53,834 bases of DNA from Bifidobacterium tsurumiense. GTDB lineage: Bacteria > Actinomycetota > Actinomycetes > Actinomycetales > Bifidobacteriaceae. This document shows positions 17,648 through 27,517 of the stretch, piece after piece. Numbering within the stretch: position 1 is the first letter of the stretch; every line of letters starts with the position of its first letter. The stretch covers positions 1-53,834 of the forward strand of contig NZ_JGZU01000008.1 of NCBI RefSeq assembly GCF_000741765.1, in the 5' to 3' direction. The notes beneath the pieces were generated by a model. It saw only the letters and a list, made by a program, of their open reading frames with translations. It made no database searches and had not been told where the DNA came from. The translations under genes were made by a program, and so were the position numbers.

Positions 17648-20065
17648 ATGACGGATCCACATGAACATCAGCATTCACATCCCGAAAACGATCCAACAGA
17701 TGCGACCATGCACAATGGACGAACCATAAACGACATGGATATGCAAGGTATGCATGATGCAGCTCATTCCGAAACTGAAACGCAACACCATATGCACGAT
17801 GAACAAACCGTGCATGGTATGGATATGCATGACGAACGAACCATGCATGAGCATCAGATGAATGATGGACATGATATGCATAACCATCACCATCATGCGG
17901 AGCATGACCATATGTCGCATAACGATGCAATGAACCGAATGGGAATGCACGCTAACCACGAGCATGGCGGCACGATGGATGAAATGGCCGGCATGGCGGG
18001 GATGCATATGAACCATGAAAGCCACGGCAATCATGAGGTTCATATGGGCCATTCTGGTCATATGGATCATTCAGGCCATATGGGTCACAGCCATCATGTG
18101 GCTATGTTCCGTAGGCTGTTCTGGATAAATCTCATAATCGCCGTGCCGGTTGTCATCTTCTCCCCCATGTTCGCCATGTTGCTGGGCTACGGTATTCCCG
18201 GCTGGGCAAAGTGGATTGCGCCAGTGCTGGGCACGGTAATGTATGTGTGGGGAGGCAAACCGTTCCTCACAGGTGGTGTCAGTGAGCTTCGCAGTCGCCG
18301 ACCTGGCATGATGTTGCTCATCGCTCTGGCAATAACGGTCGCATTCATCGCTTCTTGGGCATCGACTCTAGGACTGGTGAGTTCAGAACTCGAGTTTTGG
18401 TGGGAGCTGGCCCTACTTGTGGTCATTATGCTGCTAGGCCATTGGATAGAGATGCAATCCTTGGCACAAACCTCTTCTGCTCTTGATTCACTTGCTGCGC
18501 TGTTACCTGATGAAGCAGAGCGCGTCGAGGGCGAGACCATTGTCAAGGTATCCCCCAGTGAACTCAATGTCGGCGATGTTGTTGTGGTACGACCTGGAGG
18601 CAGCATTCCTGCCGATGGCATTATCATCGACGGTCAGGCCGATATGGATGAATCCATGCTCACCGGCGAATCACGACCCGTTTCACGTGGCGAAGGCGAA
18701 GCCGTGGTAGCAGGAACTGTGGCAACTGATTCAGGACTCCGTGTAAGAATCACGGCAACGGGCGATAACACGACTCTTGCAGGTATTAATCGTCTGGTCG
18801 CTGAAGCACAGAATTCCTCTTCTCATGCGCAACGCATAGCTGATCGCGCAGCGGCCCTGCTGTTCTGGTTCGCCCTTACTGCCGCAATCATTACTGCGAT
18901 AGTCTGGTCAGTGCTCGGCTCCCCAGATATCGCAATAACTCGAGTGATTACTGTACTTGTTATCGCCTGCCCGCATGCTCTGGGTTTGGCGATTCCCCTA
19001 GTTGTCTCCATTGCGACCGAACGCGCAGCTCGCGGAGGCGTGCTCGTCAAGGATCGTTTGGCTTTGGAATCCATGCGTCAGGTCAATGCGGTGTTCTTTG
19101 ACAAGACCGGCACCCTGACCAAGGGTGAGCCAAGCGTTATCGACGTATTCCCTACGGATGGTTTGGACGCCGATACGGTTCTTGCATTAGCCGCAGCCGC
19201 AGAAGCGGATAGCGAGCATCCACTGGCGAAGGCCATTGTCAACGCTGCCCAACATCGGTCATTGCATGTTGCTCAGGCCAGTGGCTTTACTTCTTCCCCG
19301 GCCGTTGGCGTCACTGCAACCGTGAATGGTGTGCAAATCCGCGTTGGAGGCCCACGTCTGCTCGAAGATCTTGGATTGCAAGAGGTTGAAGCCGCAGAAT
19401 CCTGGAGAGCGGAAGGTGCCATTATTCTGCATGTGATCCGCGATGGAGTGGTTATCGGTGGATTGAAGCTTGCCGATGAGGTGCGTCCTGAATCCAGAGA
19501 GGCTGTGAATGCATTGCATAAGCTCGGCATCGAAGTGGTTATGATAACCGGTGATGCGCCTGCGGTGGCCGAAGAAGTCGGCAAGGAACTTGGCATTGAT
19601 CGCGTATTCGCCGGCGTCCGCCCCGAAGATAAATCAGCCAAGGTTGCCCAGTTGCAGCACGAAGGTAAAAAGGTCGCCATGGTTGGAGATGGCGTCAACG
19701 ACGCACCGGCTCTGGCTCAGGCTGATGTCGGTATTGCAATTGGCGCCGGCACCGATGTTGCCATAGCATCGGCTGGGGTAATTCTCGCTAGCTCAGATCC
19801 TCGCTCTGTGCTTTCGGTTATTGAGCTTTCCCGGGCTTCGTATCGCAAGATGCAACAGAATCTGTGGTGGGCTGCCGGATATAACCTCATCGCGGTTCCT
19901 CTTGCTGCCGGTATTTTGGCTCCTATTGGTTTCTTCATGCCAATGTCTATCGGTGCGATTCTCATGTCCCTATCGACAGTGGTCGTGGCATTGAATGCTC
20001 AATTGCTGCGACGGCTTGATTTGAGGCCCGAGCAGAGCACTAAGGCGATACTCAAAGGTAATTAA
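17648..20065 (+). CDS. copB: Copper-exporting P1B-type ATPase (CopB class) with His/Met-rich tail
   Basis: An 805-residue inner-membrane heavy-metal pump. The transmembrane metal motif is CPH (441-443), which defines the CopB-type subgroup associated with Cu/Ag export, rather than CPC. TGES is at 339-342, the phosphorylated Asp is 485 in DKTGT, the nucleotide-domain HP is in DSEHPLAKA, and the hinge is GDGVNDAPAL. The first 150 residues are cytosolic and contain 38 His and 23 Met, with no CxxC metal-binding domain; this is long even for CopB proteins. GGAAAGG precedes the ATG. The gene is monocistronic, between two strong terminators. A dyad upstream may be an operator. Substrate preference is inferred from the motif class only. 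Confidence 0.92.
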   Translation: MTDPHEHQHSHPENDPTDATMHNGRTINDMDMQGMHDAAHSETETQHHMHDEQTVHGMDMHDERTMHEHQMNDGHDMHNHHHHAEHDHMSHNDAMNRMGMHANHEHGGTMDEMAGMAGMHMNHESHGNHEVHMGHSGHMDHSGHMGHSHHVAMFRRLFWINLIIAVPVVIFSPMFAMLLGYGIPGWAKWIAPVLGTVMYVWGGKPFLTGGVSELRSRRPGMMLLIALAITVAFIASWASTLGLVSSELEFWWELALLVVIMLLGHWIEMQSLAQTSSALDSLAALLPDEAERVEGETIVKVSPSELNVGDVVVVRPGGSIPADGIIIDGQADMDESMLTGESRPVSRGEGEAVVAGTVATDSGLRVRITATGDNTTLAGINRLVAEAQNSSSHAQRIADRAAALLFWFALTAAIITAIVWSVLGSPDIAITRVITVLVIACPHALGLAIPLVVSIATERAARGGVLVKDRLALESMRQVNAVFFDKTGTLTKGEPSVIDVFPTDGLDADTVLALAAAAEADSEHPLAKAIVNAAQHRSLHVAQASGFTSSPAVGVTATVNGVQIRVGGPRLLEDLGLQEVEAAESWRAEGAIILHVIRDGVVIGGLKLADEVRPESREAVNALHKLGIEVVMITGDAPAVAEEVGKELGIDRVFAGVRPEDKSAKVAQLQHEGKKVAMVGDGVNDAPALAQADVGIAIGAGTDVAIASAGVILASSDPRSVLSVIELSRASYRKMQQNLWWAAGYNLIAVPLAAGILAPIGFFMPMSIGAILMSLSTVVVALNAQLLRRLDLRPEQSTKAILKGN

Positions 20066-20245
20066 TACCGATTGGTAGTTCCGCAACCATATTGTCATGC
20101 GATTAAGCGGTGCGAATACTCATTATAGCAATGGCATAGAGCTGAATGCTGGGAATTTCAACGATTGTGATGCATTTCACCCTGAGCTGCACAGAAGATT
20201 TGGCGACAAGGGAAATCACGCATGTTGTGGGGCATTAAGCAATAA

Positions 20246-20283
20246 CGCAGAATGGGCCACCTGTTCAGGTGGCCCATTCTGCG
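20246..20283. terminator. Long bidirectional terminator between copB and ychF
   Basis: CGCAGAATGGGCCACCTG at 20246-20263 pairs perfectly with 20266-20283 across a 2-nt gap, an 18-bp stem. It lies between convergent genes, so it probably serves both. No long T-run follows on either strand. Confidence 0.75.
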
Positions 20284-20336
20284 GTTAACTCAAGTTCGCA
20301 ACATTGCTCAACATGTTGCAAAAGACTGCAGTACAC

Positions 20337-21425
20337 TCACACATTGAACTTGAATTCGACGATATCGCCGTCCTGCATCACATAGTCACGACCCTCAAGA
20401 CGCAACTTGCCTTCTTCCTTGATGGCATTCATCGAGCCATGTGCCGCGACGAAATCATCATATGAGACCACACTGGCCTTGATAAAACCCTTTTCGAAGT
20501 CGGTGTGAATAACGCCTGCTGCCTGTGGCGCAGTCCATCCTTGGTGAATCTGCCATGCACGCACTTCCTTCTCACCAGCTGTGAGGAAGGTCTGCAATCC
20601 CAGCACATCGAAGCCGACTCGGGCCAACTGATCGAGGCCGGATTCTTCCAAGCCGGCGTCAGCGAGCATCTCACGCGCATCGGCTTCGTCCAATTCCGTC
20701 AATTCAGATTCAAATTGCGCATTCAAGAAGATGGCCTGTGCAGGAGCCACGGATTGTGCCAACTTGTCCTTGAGCTCTTCGTTGGTCAACTCGCTGTCAT
20801 CCACATTGAACACATAGATAAACGGCTTGGCTGTCATCAGATGCAGATCGCGAATATCATTCTTATCGATGCGGCCATCAGCGGCGGCATGATCGATGGT
20901 CTCCCCCGCTTCAAGAATCGTCTTCGCCTTCTTGACGGTATCCACGTATTCGGCTGTGACCTTCTTGCCGCGCAGATCCTTTTCCAGTTTGGGCAATGCA
21001 TTCTCAATGGTCTGCAAATCAGCCAGAATCAACTCGGTATTGATAGTGTCAATATCGTCTGCGGGATCAACCTTTCCATTCACATGCACGATATCGTCAT
21101 CTTCAAACGCGCGCACGACCTCGCAAATGGCATCAGCTTCACGAATATTCGCAAGGAACTTGTTACCGAGACCCTCGCCTTCTGAAGCGCCCTTCACGAT
21201 TCCTGCGATATCAACGAAAGTCACCGTGGCCGGAACGATCTTCTCCGTATGCACCAATTCCGCCAACACCGGCAAACGCTTATCAGGCAGCGGCACGATT
21301 CCCGTATTGGGCTCAATGGTGGCGAACGGATAGTTTTCCGCAAGCACGTTATTGCGGGTCAACGCATTGAACATGGTGGACTTGCCCACATTGGGCAAAC
21401 CGACGATTCCGATAGTTAAAGACAT
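20337..21425 (-). CDS. ychF: Ribosome-associated GTPase-fold ATPase YchF (OLA1 family)
   Basis: A 362-residue member of the Obg-like YchF family, which binds ribosomes and prefers ATP to GTP. The P-loop is GLPNVGKS at 9-16. The switch regions are ENYPFATIEPNTGIV and DIAGIVKGASEGEGLGNKFL. The C-terminal TGS domain ends in REGRDY-like sequence (KLRLEGRDYVMQDGDIVEFKFNV). The ATG at 21425 (MSLTIGIVGL) fits the family; GGGAAG lies upstream. A longer frame to 21464 is not supported. It is flanked by the copB/ychF hairpin at its end and the proC hairpin upstream, so it appears to be transcribed alone. Confidence 0.96.
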   Translation of the reverse strand: MSLTIGIVGLPNVGKSTMFNALTRNNVLAENYPFATIEPNTGIVPLPDKRLPVLAELVHTEKIVPATVTFVDIAGIVKGASEGEGLGNKFLANIREADAICEVVRAFEDDDIVHVNGKVDPADDIDTINTELILADLQTIENALPKLEKDLRGKKVTAEYVDTVKKAKTILEAGETIDHAAADGRIDKNDIRDLHLMTAKPFIYVFNVDDSELTNEELKDKLAQSVAPAQAIFLNAQFESELTELDEADAREMLADAGLEESGLDQLARVGFDVLGLQTFLTAGEKEVRAWQIHQGWTAPQAAGVIHTDFEKGFIKASVVSYDDFVAAHGSMNAIKEEGKLRLEGRDYVMQDGDIVEFKFNV

Positions 21426-21514
21426 GCTTCCCAGTCTAGAGGCAAGGTGGACGTTTGCCAGCATCCTGCATGATGCCCACTATCGTGACTCACATGTCCT
21501 GACATCATATGGAA

Positions 21515-21557
21515 GAAGGTGAGATCAATGCCTGTGTCAAGCATTGATCTCACCTTC
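21515..21557 (-). terminator. Terminator of proC
   Basis: A perfect 17-bp stem (GAAGGTGAGATCAATGC at 21515-21531 with 21541-21557) and a 9-nt loop lie 39 bp beyond the proC stop codon on the minus strand. Confidence 0.8.
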
Positions 21558-21595
21558 AATTTCCACTGAAAGACGACTTCATGTTCGAGAATGCG

Positions 21596-22393
21596 TTACT
21601 TACCTTCTATGGCGTCAATAGCGGCAATCACCGCACCACGGAATGCCTTCTGTTCAAGCTCGGCCACACCCTTGATCGTCGCACCGCCAGGCGAACTCAC
21701 AGCATCCTTCATCGCACCCGGATGCGTGCCAGTAGCCATATACAAGGCACCGACTCCTTCAACCACCTTGGCCGCAAGTCGATACGCCACATCGCGCTGC
21801 AGTCCATACTTGACTCCAGCATCTCCCAATGCCTCCATATACATTGCAGTGAAGGCAGGAGCGCAACCAGCAATCGACATGGCGATTCCCATATGCTTGC
21901 TGTCAACGCGCTCGATTTGGGCTATCGGTGAGAACAAGGATTCAAACACGGCAACCTGATCATCATTCAAAGAATGATCCTGCTCGGCAATCACAATTCC
22001 TTGCCCGACTGCAATCGGAGTATTGGGAATGGTGCATTGCACGGCAACATCCTCACCCAACAAATCCTGGTATTGTTCCAAATTCCAGCCAGCTGCAAGA
22101 GATATCACAAATATCCGAGGCTGCGCCAACTCCTCAGCCAGCGGAGCGAGAACCTTCTCAATTTGGTACGGTTTGATGGCGATGATGACCACATCCGAAG
22201 CCTGGACCACTTCCTCAGGGGTGTGCAACGGCCGCACTCCAAGCTGTGCAGCATTAGCTACCAACTTGTCATAATGTGCGGCGCATGCCACAATATTCTC
22301 GCCTTTCAGGACACCCGCTTTGACCCATCCCTGGGCTATCGCCTGGGCCATATTGCCGTATCCTATAAAACCGATGGTTTTCTGCTCAATCAT
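21596..22393 (-). CDS. proC: Pyrroline-5-carboxylate reductase
   Basis: A 265-residue NAD(P)H-dependent enzyme catalysing the last step of proline synthesis (pyrroline-5-carboxylate to proline). The N-terminal nucleotide-binding motif is GFIGYGNMAQAI. NTPIAVGQGI and the dimer domain GCAPAFTAMYMEAL are characteristic, as is the C-terminal HPGAMKDAVSSPGGATIKGV. GAAGGAG at proper spacing supports the ATG at 22393 (MIEQKTIG), five codons inside the open frame. The gene stands alone with its own terminator, although a prolyl iminopeptidase lies directly upstream on the same strand, a reasonable functional neighbour since both concern proline. Confidence 0.96.
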   Translation of the reverse strand: MIEQKTIGFIGYGNMAQAIAQGWVKAGVLKGENIVACAAHYDKLVANAAQLGVRPLHTPEEVVQASDVVIIAIKPYQIEKVLAPLAEELAQPRIFVISLAAGWNLEQYQDLLGEDVAVQCTIPNTPIAVGQGIVIAEQDHSLNDDQVAVFESLFSPIAQIERVDSKHMGIAMSIAGCAPAFTAMYMEALGDAGVKYGLQRDVAYRLAAKVVEGVGALYMATGTHPGAMKDAVSSPGGATIKGVAELEQKAFRGAVIAAIDAIEGK

Positions 22394-22580
22394 CCAAGTC
22401 TCCTTCAAGCGCCGAACGGCCTGATATTATCCGAATTCACAAAACGCGTTCATCATATAACGAGCTGCGCTGATTAGTGTGATAGACCATGTGTGACAAC
22501 ATGCAATACCAATAAGCACCAGCCCAAGCTAATGCGCGGCTTCAAATGGAACCGACACTATATCCATGATGCCCGCACGT

Positions 22581-23927
22581 TTATTCTGCGAATAGCTCTT
22601 CCAGATCGCCGCGATTCAAAGCCTCTTGATACAAGTGTTTGAAAACACAGTCGCCGTGCACACCGTCGTGTTCAAACTCATTGGTCGCCCAATAATGCGA
22701 GCGCCCCACTCGAGACAAGGTGTCAAGCTGCAAACTGGAGTCGACATACATATCGTCCACATACACCGCCGCCTGGAGTGGCACTTCATTGGAGGCCAAT
22801 CTCTCGGCATCATAGATCACACCGAAATGCGTATCGGCCATGAGCTCATCCATTGCCGCTCGGAATGGCCGAAGCGCATTTTCCTGTTCGAACATCCAAG
22901 GGAATATGGCCTCGCCTGTGAAGAGCAGCGGTCGTGCATCGACACTGAATTGGGGCATGGTATCGCGCACGCGTTGCGCAGCCCATGCCAGAGGGCGTTC
23001 CAACTCGCCATTGGCATATATGCATTCCTGCAAAGGCCAATACAAAGGACTTGTTGCAGTCGTTGCCGCCACATTCTCCAGGAATGTTGATGTCAGACGC
23101 ATGGCACTCTTGGCACTACCATCACCGTCAGCAAACGCCGTATCAAGCATCCAATGCACTTGCTCGAAGCTGGGCTTCATGCCGAATCGGCTCCCCAGCG
23201 TCTGCAAACGCTCAACAGTGAACGGGTCGCCATTAGGCAGTTCGATATTGTGTTCCGAGATGATGCTGGCCACCTTCGCCACACGATCGACATCCTGCGG
23301 GTAACGCTCGTAGAATTGGCGCGTTTTCGTCTCCATGCGAGGGAAAGTATGCTCATACACTTCATAGGCATCCGCAGGAACATGAGGAATGCCACCTGTG
23401 GTGAAACTTGCCACCACTCCCTCCGGGAACAGCGAGAGATAACTCAGCGTCAGGAATCCGCCATAGCTCTGCCCCAGAGTCACCCATCGTTTGCCTTGGA
23501 ATTCCATCAAACGCAGATGTTCGAAATCCCGCACAATCGAATCGGCCAGGAAATGCTTGTAATACGCTGCCTGCTGCTTGCCGTTTCCCCGCTGCACAAT
23601 GTCATTGGCATCAATATGCGAGGACCGGCCAGTGCCGCGCTGATCCGGCAAAATAACACGGAAGTGCTGGACGGCTTCTGCGATCCAGCCGTCACTGCTT
23701 GGGCTCAAAGGCCTGGGGCCAGCTCCGCCCGGACCGCCTTGCAGGAACACGAGCAGAGGCAGATCATCATGCACATGTTCTGGAGCGCAAACCACTCGAT
23801 AGAACAGGCTTATGGTCTCACCTTTGACTTCCTTACCCGGTCGCGAATCCTTCCAATCAAGCGGTACTTGAATCGAATGATCTTGAATATGCAAGCCCGG
23901 AACATAATATTCTGCCAACGCCGTCAT
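22581..23927 (-). CDS. pip: Prolyl iminopeptidase-like alpha/beta hydrolase (S33 family)
   Basis: A 448-residue cytoplasmic serine peptidase of the S33 family, expected to remove N-terminal proline from peptides. The oxyanion motif is GGPGG at 64-68, DQRGTGRS follows at 95-102, and the nucleophile is Ser154 in GQSYGG. A cap domain of about 200 residues follows. Near the C terminus VYVDDMYVD and EHDGVHGD offer the catalytic Asp and His. The length fits the larger actinobacterial prolyl aminopeptidase subgroup. AAAGGA upstream supports the ATG at 23927 (MTALAEYYVP); the frame continues to 24104 but would overlap the divergent histidine kinase gene. About 140 bp separate the two divergent genes. 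Confidence 0.88.
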   Translation of the reverse strand: MTALAEYYVPGLHIQDHSIQVPLDWKDSRPGKEVKGETISLFYRVVCAPEHVHDDLPLLVFLQGGPGGAGPRPLSPSSDGWIAEAVQHFRVILPDQRGTGRSSHIDANDIVQRGNGKQQAAYYKHFLADSIVRDFEHLRLMEFQGKRWVTLGQSYGGFLTLSYLSLFPEGVVASFTTGGIPHVPADAYEVYEHTFPRMETKTRQFYERYPQDVDRVAKVASIISEHNIELPNGDPFTVERLQTLGSRFGMKPSFEQVHWMLDTAFADGDGSAKSAMRLTSTFLENVAATTATSPLYWPLQECIYANGELERPLAWAAQRVRDTMPQFSVDARPLLFTGEAIFPWMFEQENALRPFRAAMDELMADTHFGVIYDAERLASNEVPLQAAVYVDDMYVDSSLQLDTLSRVGRSHYWATNEFEHDGVHGDCVFKHLYQEALNRGDLEELFAE

Positions 23928-24065
23928 CCCAGATTCCTTTCCTCGGATGTATCCCATATCACTGATATGCGAGGACAAGTCTTTCCCTGAATCTGCAATA
24001 TCTATTTGGGCAATCATCCTCCAGGCCGATGATGTCAACGCAGGAACACGATATCCTGTTGGAAT

Positions 24066-26582
24066 ATGGGAGCGATACAACGAATCTGGTCTTGGTGTCG
24101 GCAATACCTACGTATTACCGATGCCTTCGTTGTACTCATCGTATTTTCCATGACCGCATCCATAAATAGAGTCGGCGGATTGCTTTTCGATCAGGACTTG
24201 ATTCGGGTGCAGCTATGGACCGTTCCGCTGCTAGTGTGCTTTCTGCTTCGCCATTATCGTCCCCAAACCAGCGCCCTCTTTTTTGCAGGATTCTCGGCAC
24301 TCCAACTGGTGTTCGGACCTTATCTCATACCGATTGATCTGTTGGCACTCGCCATGGTTTATGCGGCATTGGCACATGGCGATACGAAAAACACCAAAGC
24401 CTTTGTGATCCTTTCCAGTGTTATGGGAGCATTTGCGGCGTTCATCATTGATTGGGTCACTCTAGCAGCACCGCTCTTCGCCGAGGATGCAAGCAGTGAC
24501 ATATATCCCTGCCGCGCCGTATATCAAGGCGTTTTCAGTTATTCCTGCGCTTCTTCAATATCCAAAATCGTTTTCAATATACTGATTGTCGAAATCGCAC
24601 TGGTCTGCACATTCGTTTTCGCCTTGTGGCAACGAGCGCGTATGGAAACCGTTCGTATTCTGCGCGAGCATAACGCCGCAATCGAGGCACGCGAAGAGGA
24701 GGAACGGCATATTGCCGCCCTTGCCGAAAGAGCCCGCATCGCCCGTGACATGCATGATGTTGTGGCACATACACTTTCCATCATTATTGTGCAATCCGAT
24801 GCCGGTCGATACGCAGGCGCTTCCAATCCGGATATCGCGCGCAAGACGATGGACACCATCCAACACCAGGCCGAACGGGCATTGCACGATATGAAGCGCT
24901 TGCTTGGGGTTTTTGGCGGATCTGCACATGCCGACTACCACGATATCGAAGCGCTTATTACACAGGCACAATCCGTTGACGAACAGATCCGGATTCAAAA
25001 AGTAACTCAAGGCAATCCGCAGCCGGATCAATTGAGTGTCGCTGCGAGCGCCGCAATATACAGACTGGTCCAAGAGTCGCTGAGCAATGCACGACGGTAT
25101 GCCGGCCCTCATATTACAGTCACCATAACCGAATCGTGGTCAGCGGACGGCATCGCCATAGGCGTTGAGGACAATGGGCGCGGCGCGTCGGCTTCTATGG
25201 ATGGACACACACCAGGATTCGGGCTCATCGGCATGCATGAGCGCATCGAGGCGGTGGGAGGCAAATGCAGTGCCGGGCCGCGAATTTCAGGCGGATTTGC
25301 TGTCAGGGCCTTTGTTCCATTCAACGCAGTGAATCACGAAATCGGGCAGGAAAGTGCATCTCACACCGAAGTTAAGCCGAATACCGAAGATAACAGAGCT
25401 GCGAACACTGCGCCAATCATGCCGATTTCCACTTCGTCACACCGGGTCATGCCTGCTACGAGCGAGGATCCCGAGCAAAGCAGTCAAGCCACTAATACCA
25501 ACGAACATGTTGCGGATCGAATGGCAGCAAACGCCCATGAACCGATCAAAATCAAGCAAGCCCGCCAGAAGCACCGCGTTTCATCTAATTGGATCGAAAG
25601 ACTGTTGCACTGGGCGCAACGTCGATACTTCCTTGTGGATATGTTGATCATGCTGGTCGTATGGGTGCTTTCCATCTTGAGCAGCCCCAATTCGTTTGAG
25701 ACTCTGGATTCGATGCTTTCCATACAAACCGTCGAAACAGGGAATGCCCTGCTATCAATTTTGCACGCAGCGTTTGTGTTCTTGATATTGCTCCCTCTCG
25801 GTCTGCGCAGACGTTTTCCGCGGTTCAGCGCAGCGTATACGGCGGCCTTCGCTCTGGTCCAGATTCTATTCGTCCCCGATATTCCCGCAGAAAATATCGT
25901 TGCCTTGGTCGTGCTATATTCCGTCTCACTGTATGGGCGAGGGAAAACCTGGTTTTTTGCCATGCTCGCCGCTTTGGCATGTTCCGTACTCCTGGGTCTT
26001 CGGGCGGCTTTGATGATCCTAGGTATTATTCCCGGTTATTCAAGCACCGCCGGCGCCCTCTTATACCGTGAAGCCATCCAGACTTTCATACTCATCACCG
26101 TGGTGATTTCAGCGCTGTGTCTTATCGCAGTGGGTTTGGCACGACTTGCATATTCCCGTGGTACCAATGCACTTATTTTGCAGGACCAACAAGCAGCCTT
26201 GCAGGCAGAACGTGGGAAAAACCGGATATTGGCCGCAAACAAGGAACGCGACCGCATTAGCGCCAATATTCAAGCCGAAGTCACTGACACGCTGAACGAA
26301 GTCATTACGCAGGCCGTTGCGGGGATTCGCATGTTGGATGAGCATGCATCCAAGAATGAAACAACACCGCCTGAGGCCATCGACAAGGCATTTGCCGCAA
26401 TCGGACGAAAAGGACGAGAAGCCCTGGCCCGCATGAGACAATTACTGAGCGTATTGCGTGAAACCGGATTCAGCGATGAATCCATGCGCGACAATGACCA
26501 TGGCAAGGTGGCTTTGCATCCTGCGGCAAACCTTGAAGCTCAACTGCAGGCGCACACCATTCACGGTTCATCTGCGCAATAA
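24066..26582 (+). CDS. Sensor histidine kinase (NarL/DesK type) fused to a degenerate second kinase
   Basis: An 838-residue membrane protein made of two kinase-like halves. Residues 1-190 hold about six membrane segments. A HisKA_3 dimerisation domain follows, with phosphoacceptor His230 in RARIARDMHDVVAHTLS, then an HATPase domain with the N box around QESLSNARRY (337-345), DNGRG at 369-373 and FGLIGMHERIEAVGG. Residues 421-505 are a polar linker. The second half (506-838) repeats the plan: several membrane segments, then a HisKA_3-like helix ERDRISANIQAEVTDTLN in which the His position is Gln736, and no HATPase domain. The second half therefore cannot phosphorylate. The ATG at 24066 lacks a strong ribosome site. 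The partner is the response regulator 164 bp downstream. Confidence 0.85.
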   Translation: MGAIQRIWSWCRQYLRITDAFVVLIVFSMTASINRVGGLLFDQDLIRVQLWTVPLLVCFLLRHYRPQTSALFFAGFSALQLVFGPYLIPIDLLALAMVYAALAHGDTKNTKAFVILSSVMGAFAAFIIDWVTLAAPLFAEDASSDIYPCRAVYQGVFSYSCASSISKIVFNILIVEIALVCTFVFALWQRARMETVRILREHNAAIEAREEEERHIAALAERARIARDMHDVVAHTLSIIIVQSDAGRYAGASNPDIARKTMDTIQHQAERALHDMKRLLGVFGGSAHADYHDIEALITQAQSVDEQIRIQKVTQGNPQPDQLSVAASAAIYRLVQESLSNARRYAGPHITVTITESWSADGIAIGVEDNGRGASASMDGHTPGFGLIGMHERIEAVGGKCSAGPRISGGFAVRAFVPFNAVNHEIGQESASHTEVKPNTEDNRAANTAPIMPISTSSHRVMPATSEDPEQSSQATNTNEHVADRMAANAHEPIKIKQARQKHRVSSNWIERLLHWAQRRYFLVDMLIMLVVWVLSILSSPNSFETLDSMLSIQTVETGNALLSILHAAFVFLILLPLGLRRRFPRFSAAYTAAFALVQILFVPDIPAENIVALVVLYSVSLYGRGKTWFFAMLAALACSVLLGLRAALMILGIIPGYSSTAGALLYREAIQTFILITVVISALCLIAVGLARLAYSRGTNALILQDQQAALQAERGKNRILAANKERDRISANIQAEVTDTLNEVITQAVAGIRMLDEHASKNETTPPEAIDKAFAAIGRKGREALARMRQLLSVLRETGFSDESMRDNDHGKVALHPAANLEAQLQAHTIHGSSAQ

Positions 26583-26746
26583 ATCCAACAAGATTTGTTC
26601 AATCCTTACATCCATTCAATAGGCACGCAGCAAGTGTCTCCGCACGTCCCTTCTCACTGTCTATCGCCTGTGCTCATTGTTCAGCAGCCTGCGTTCCATC
26701 GCACCGAATCACCAATCAGTTGAGCTTCTCAGTTACAGTGGTAGGC

Positions 26747-27508
26747 ATGACTCAAACGCAGATACGGGTGGCGATCGCCGACGATCAGGAGTTGGTTCGC
26801 GCCGGTTTTTCCATGGTGATTGGCAGTCAACCCGATATGGTGGTTGTCGGTTTGGCCGGTGACGGTGCAGAAGCCGTGCATTTGGCGGAAACAACCCAGC
26901 CGGATGTCATATTGATGGATGTCCGTATGCCAGGCATGGACGGCATCGAAGCCACCCGACGGATTACAGCCATGATGCGCGATATCGGCGTTTCGCAGCC
27001 AACCGGAAGTGCCGGAGAACCGCCAGCCTCCTTGGACATGGATCGACCTCGAACCCGCGTGATTATCCTGACAACTTTTGATCTTGACGAATATGTCATG
27101 GCCGCAATCAATGCGGGCGCTTCAGGATTTCTGTTGAAAGACACCGAACCCGAAACCCTGCTTTCCTCGATTCGCACCGTTTTTCAGGGCAACGCGATAA
27201 TCGCGCCTACGGCCACCAAACGTCTGATCGAGAATATGCTGGCGCACGGAAACATAGTCTCTGCCCAGACGATGCAAGTCCCGGAGCAACAGAATGCCTA
27301 CACCGATCCCGAATTGGAAGATCTGACCGAACGCGAGCGCGAAGTACTGATAGAAATCGCTCATGGATTGTCCAATCAGGAAATAGCAGACAAGCTGTTC
27401 ATCAGCCTGCCCACCGTCAAAACGCATGTGGCGCACATCCTTGCCAAAATCAACGCAAGAGACAGGGTCCAAGCCGTGGTTTTCGCTTATGAGAACAAGC
27501 TCGTATAG
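26747..27508 (+). CDS. Response regulator, NarL/FixJ family
   Basis: A 253-residue two-component response regulator, partner of the upstream kinase. The receiver domain has acidic residues Asp12/Asp13, phosphorylation site Asp58 (LMDVRMPGMDG), Thr109/Thr110 and Lys131. An extra Pro/Ser-rich segment of about 20 residues (near 80-100, SQPTGSAGEPPASLDMDRP) sits before beta-4, unlike typical receivers. The C-terminal LuxR-type helix-turn-helix is LTEREREVLIEIAHGLSNQE followed by ISLPTVKTHVAHILAK. The ATG at 26747 (MTQTQIRVAIADDQ) is preferred; the nominal start at 26720 adds a non-homologous leader. It is convergent with the ABC exporter genes, its likely target. Confidence 0.9.
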   Translation: MTQTQIRVAIADDQELVRAGFSMVIGSQPDMVVVGLAGDGAEAVHLAETTQPDVILMDVRMPGMDGIEATRRITAMMRDIGVSQPTGSAGEPPASLDMDRPRTRVIILTTFDLDEYVMAAINAGASGFLLKDTEPETLLSSIRTVFQGNAIIAPTATKRLIENMLAHGNIVSAQTMQVPEQQNAYTDPELEDLTEREREVLIEIAHGLSNQEIADKLFISLPTVKTHVAHILAKINARDRVQAVVFAYENKLV

Positions 27509-27517
27509 CGATACAGA

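Noticed and set aside
20097..20288. A 63-codon open frame beyond copB
   Set aside because: It has no ribosome site and runs through the copB/ychF terminator hairpin.
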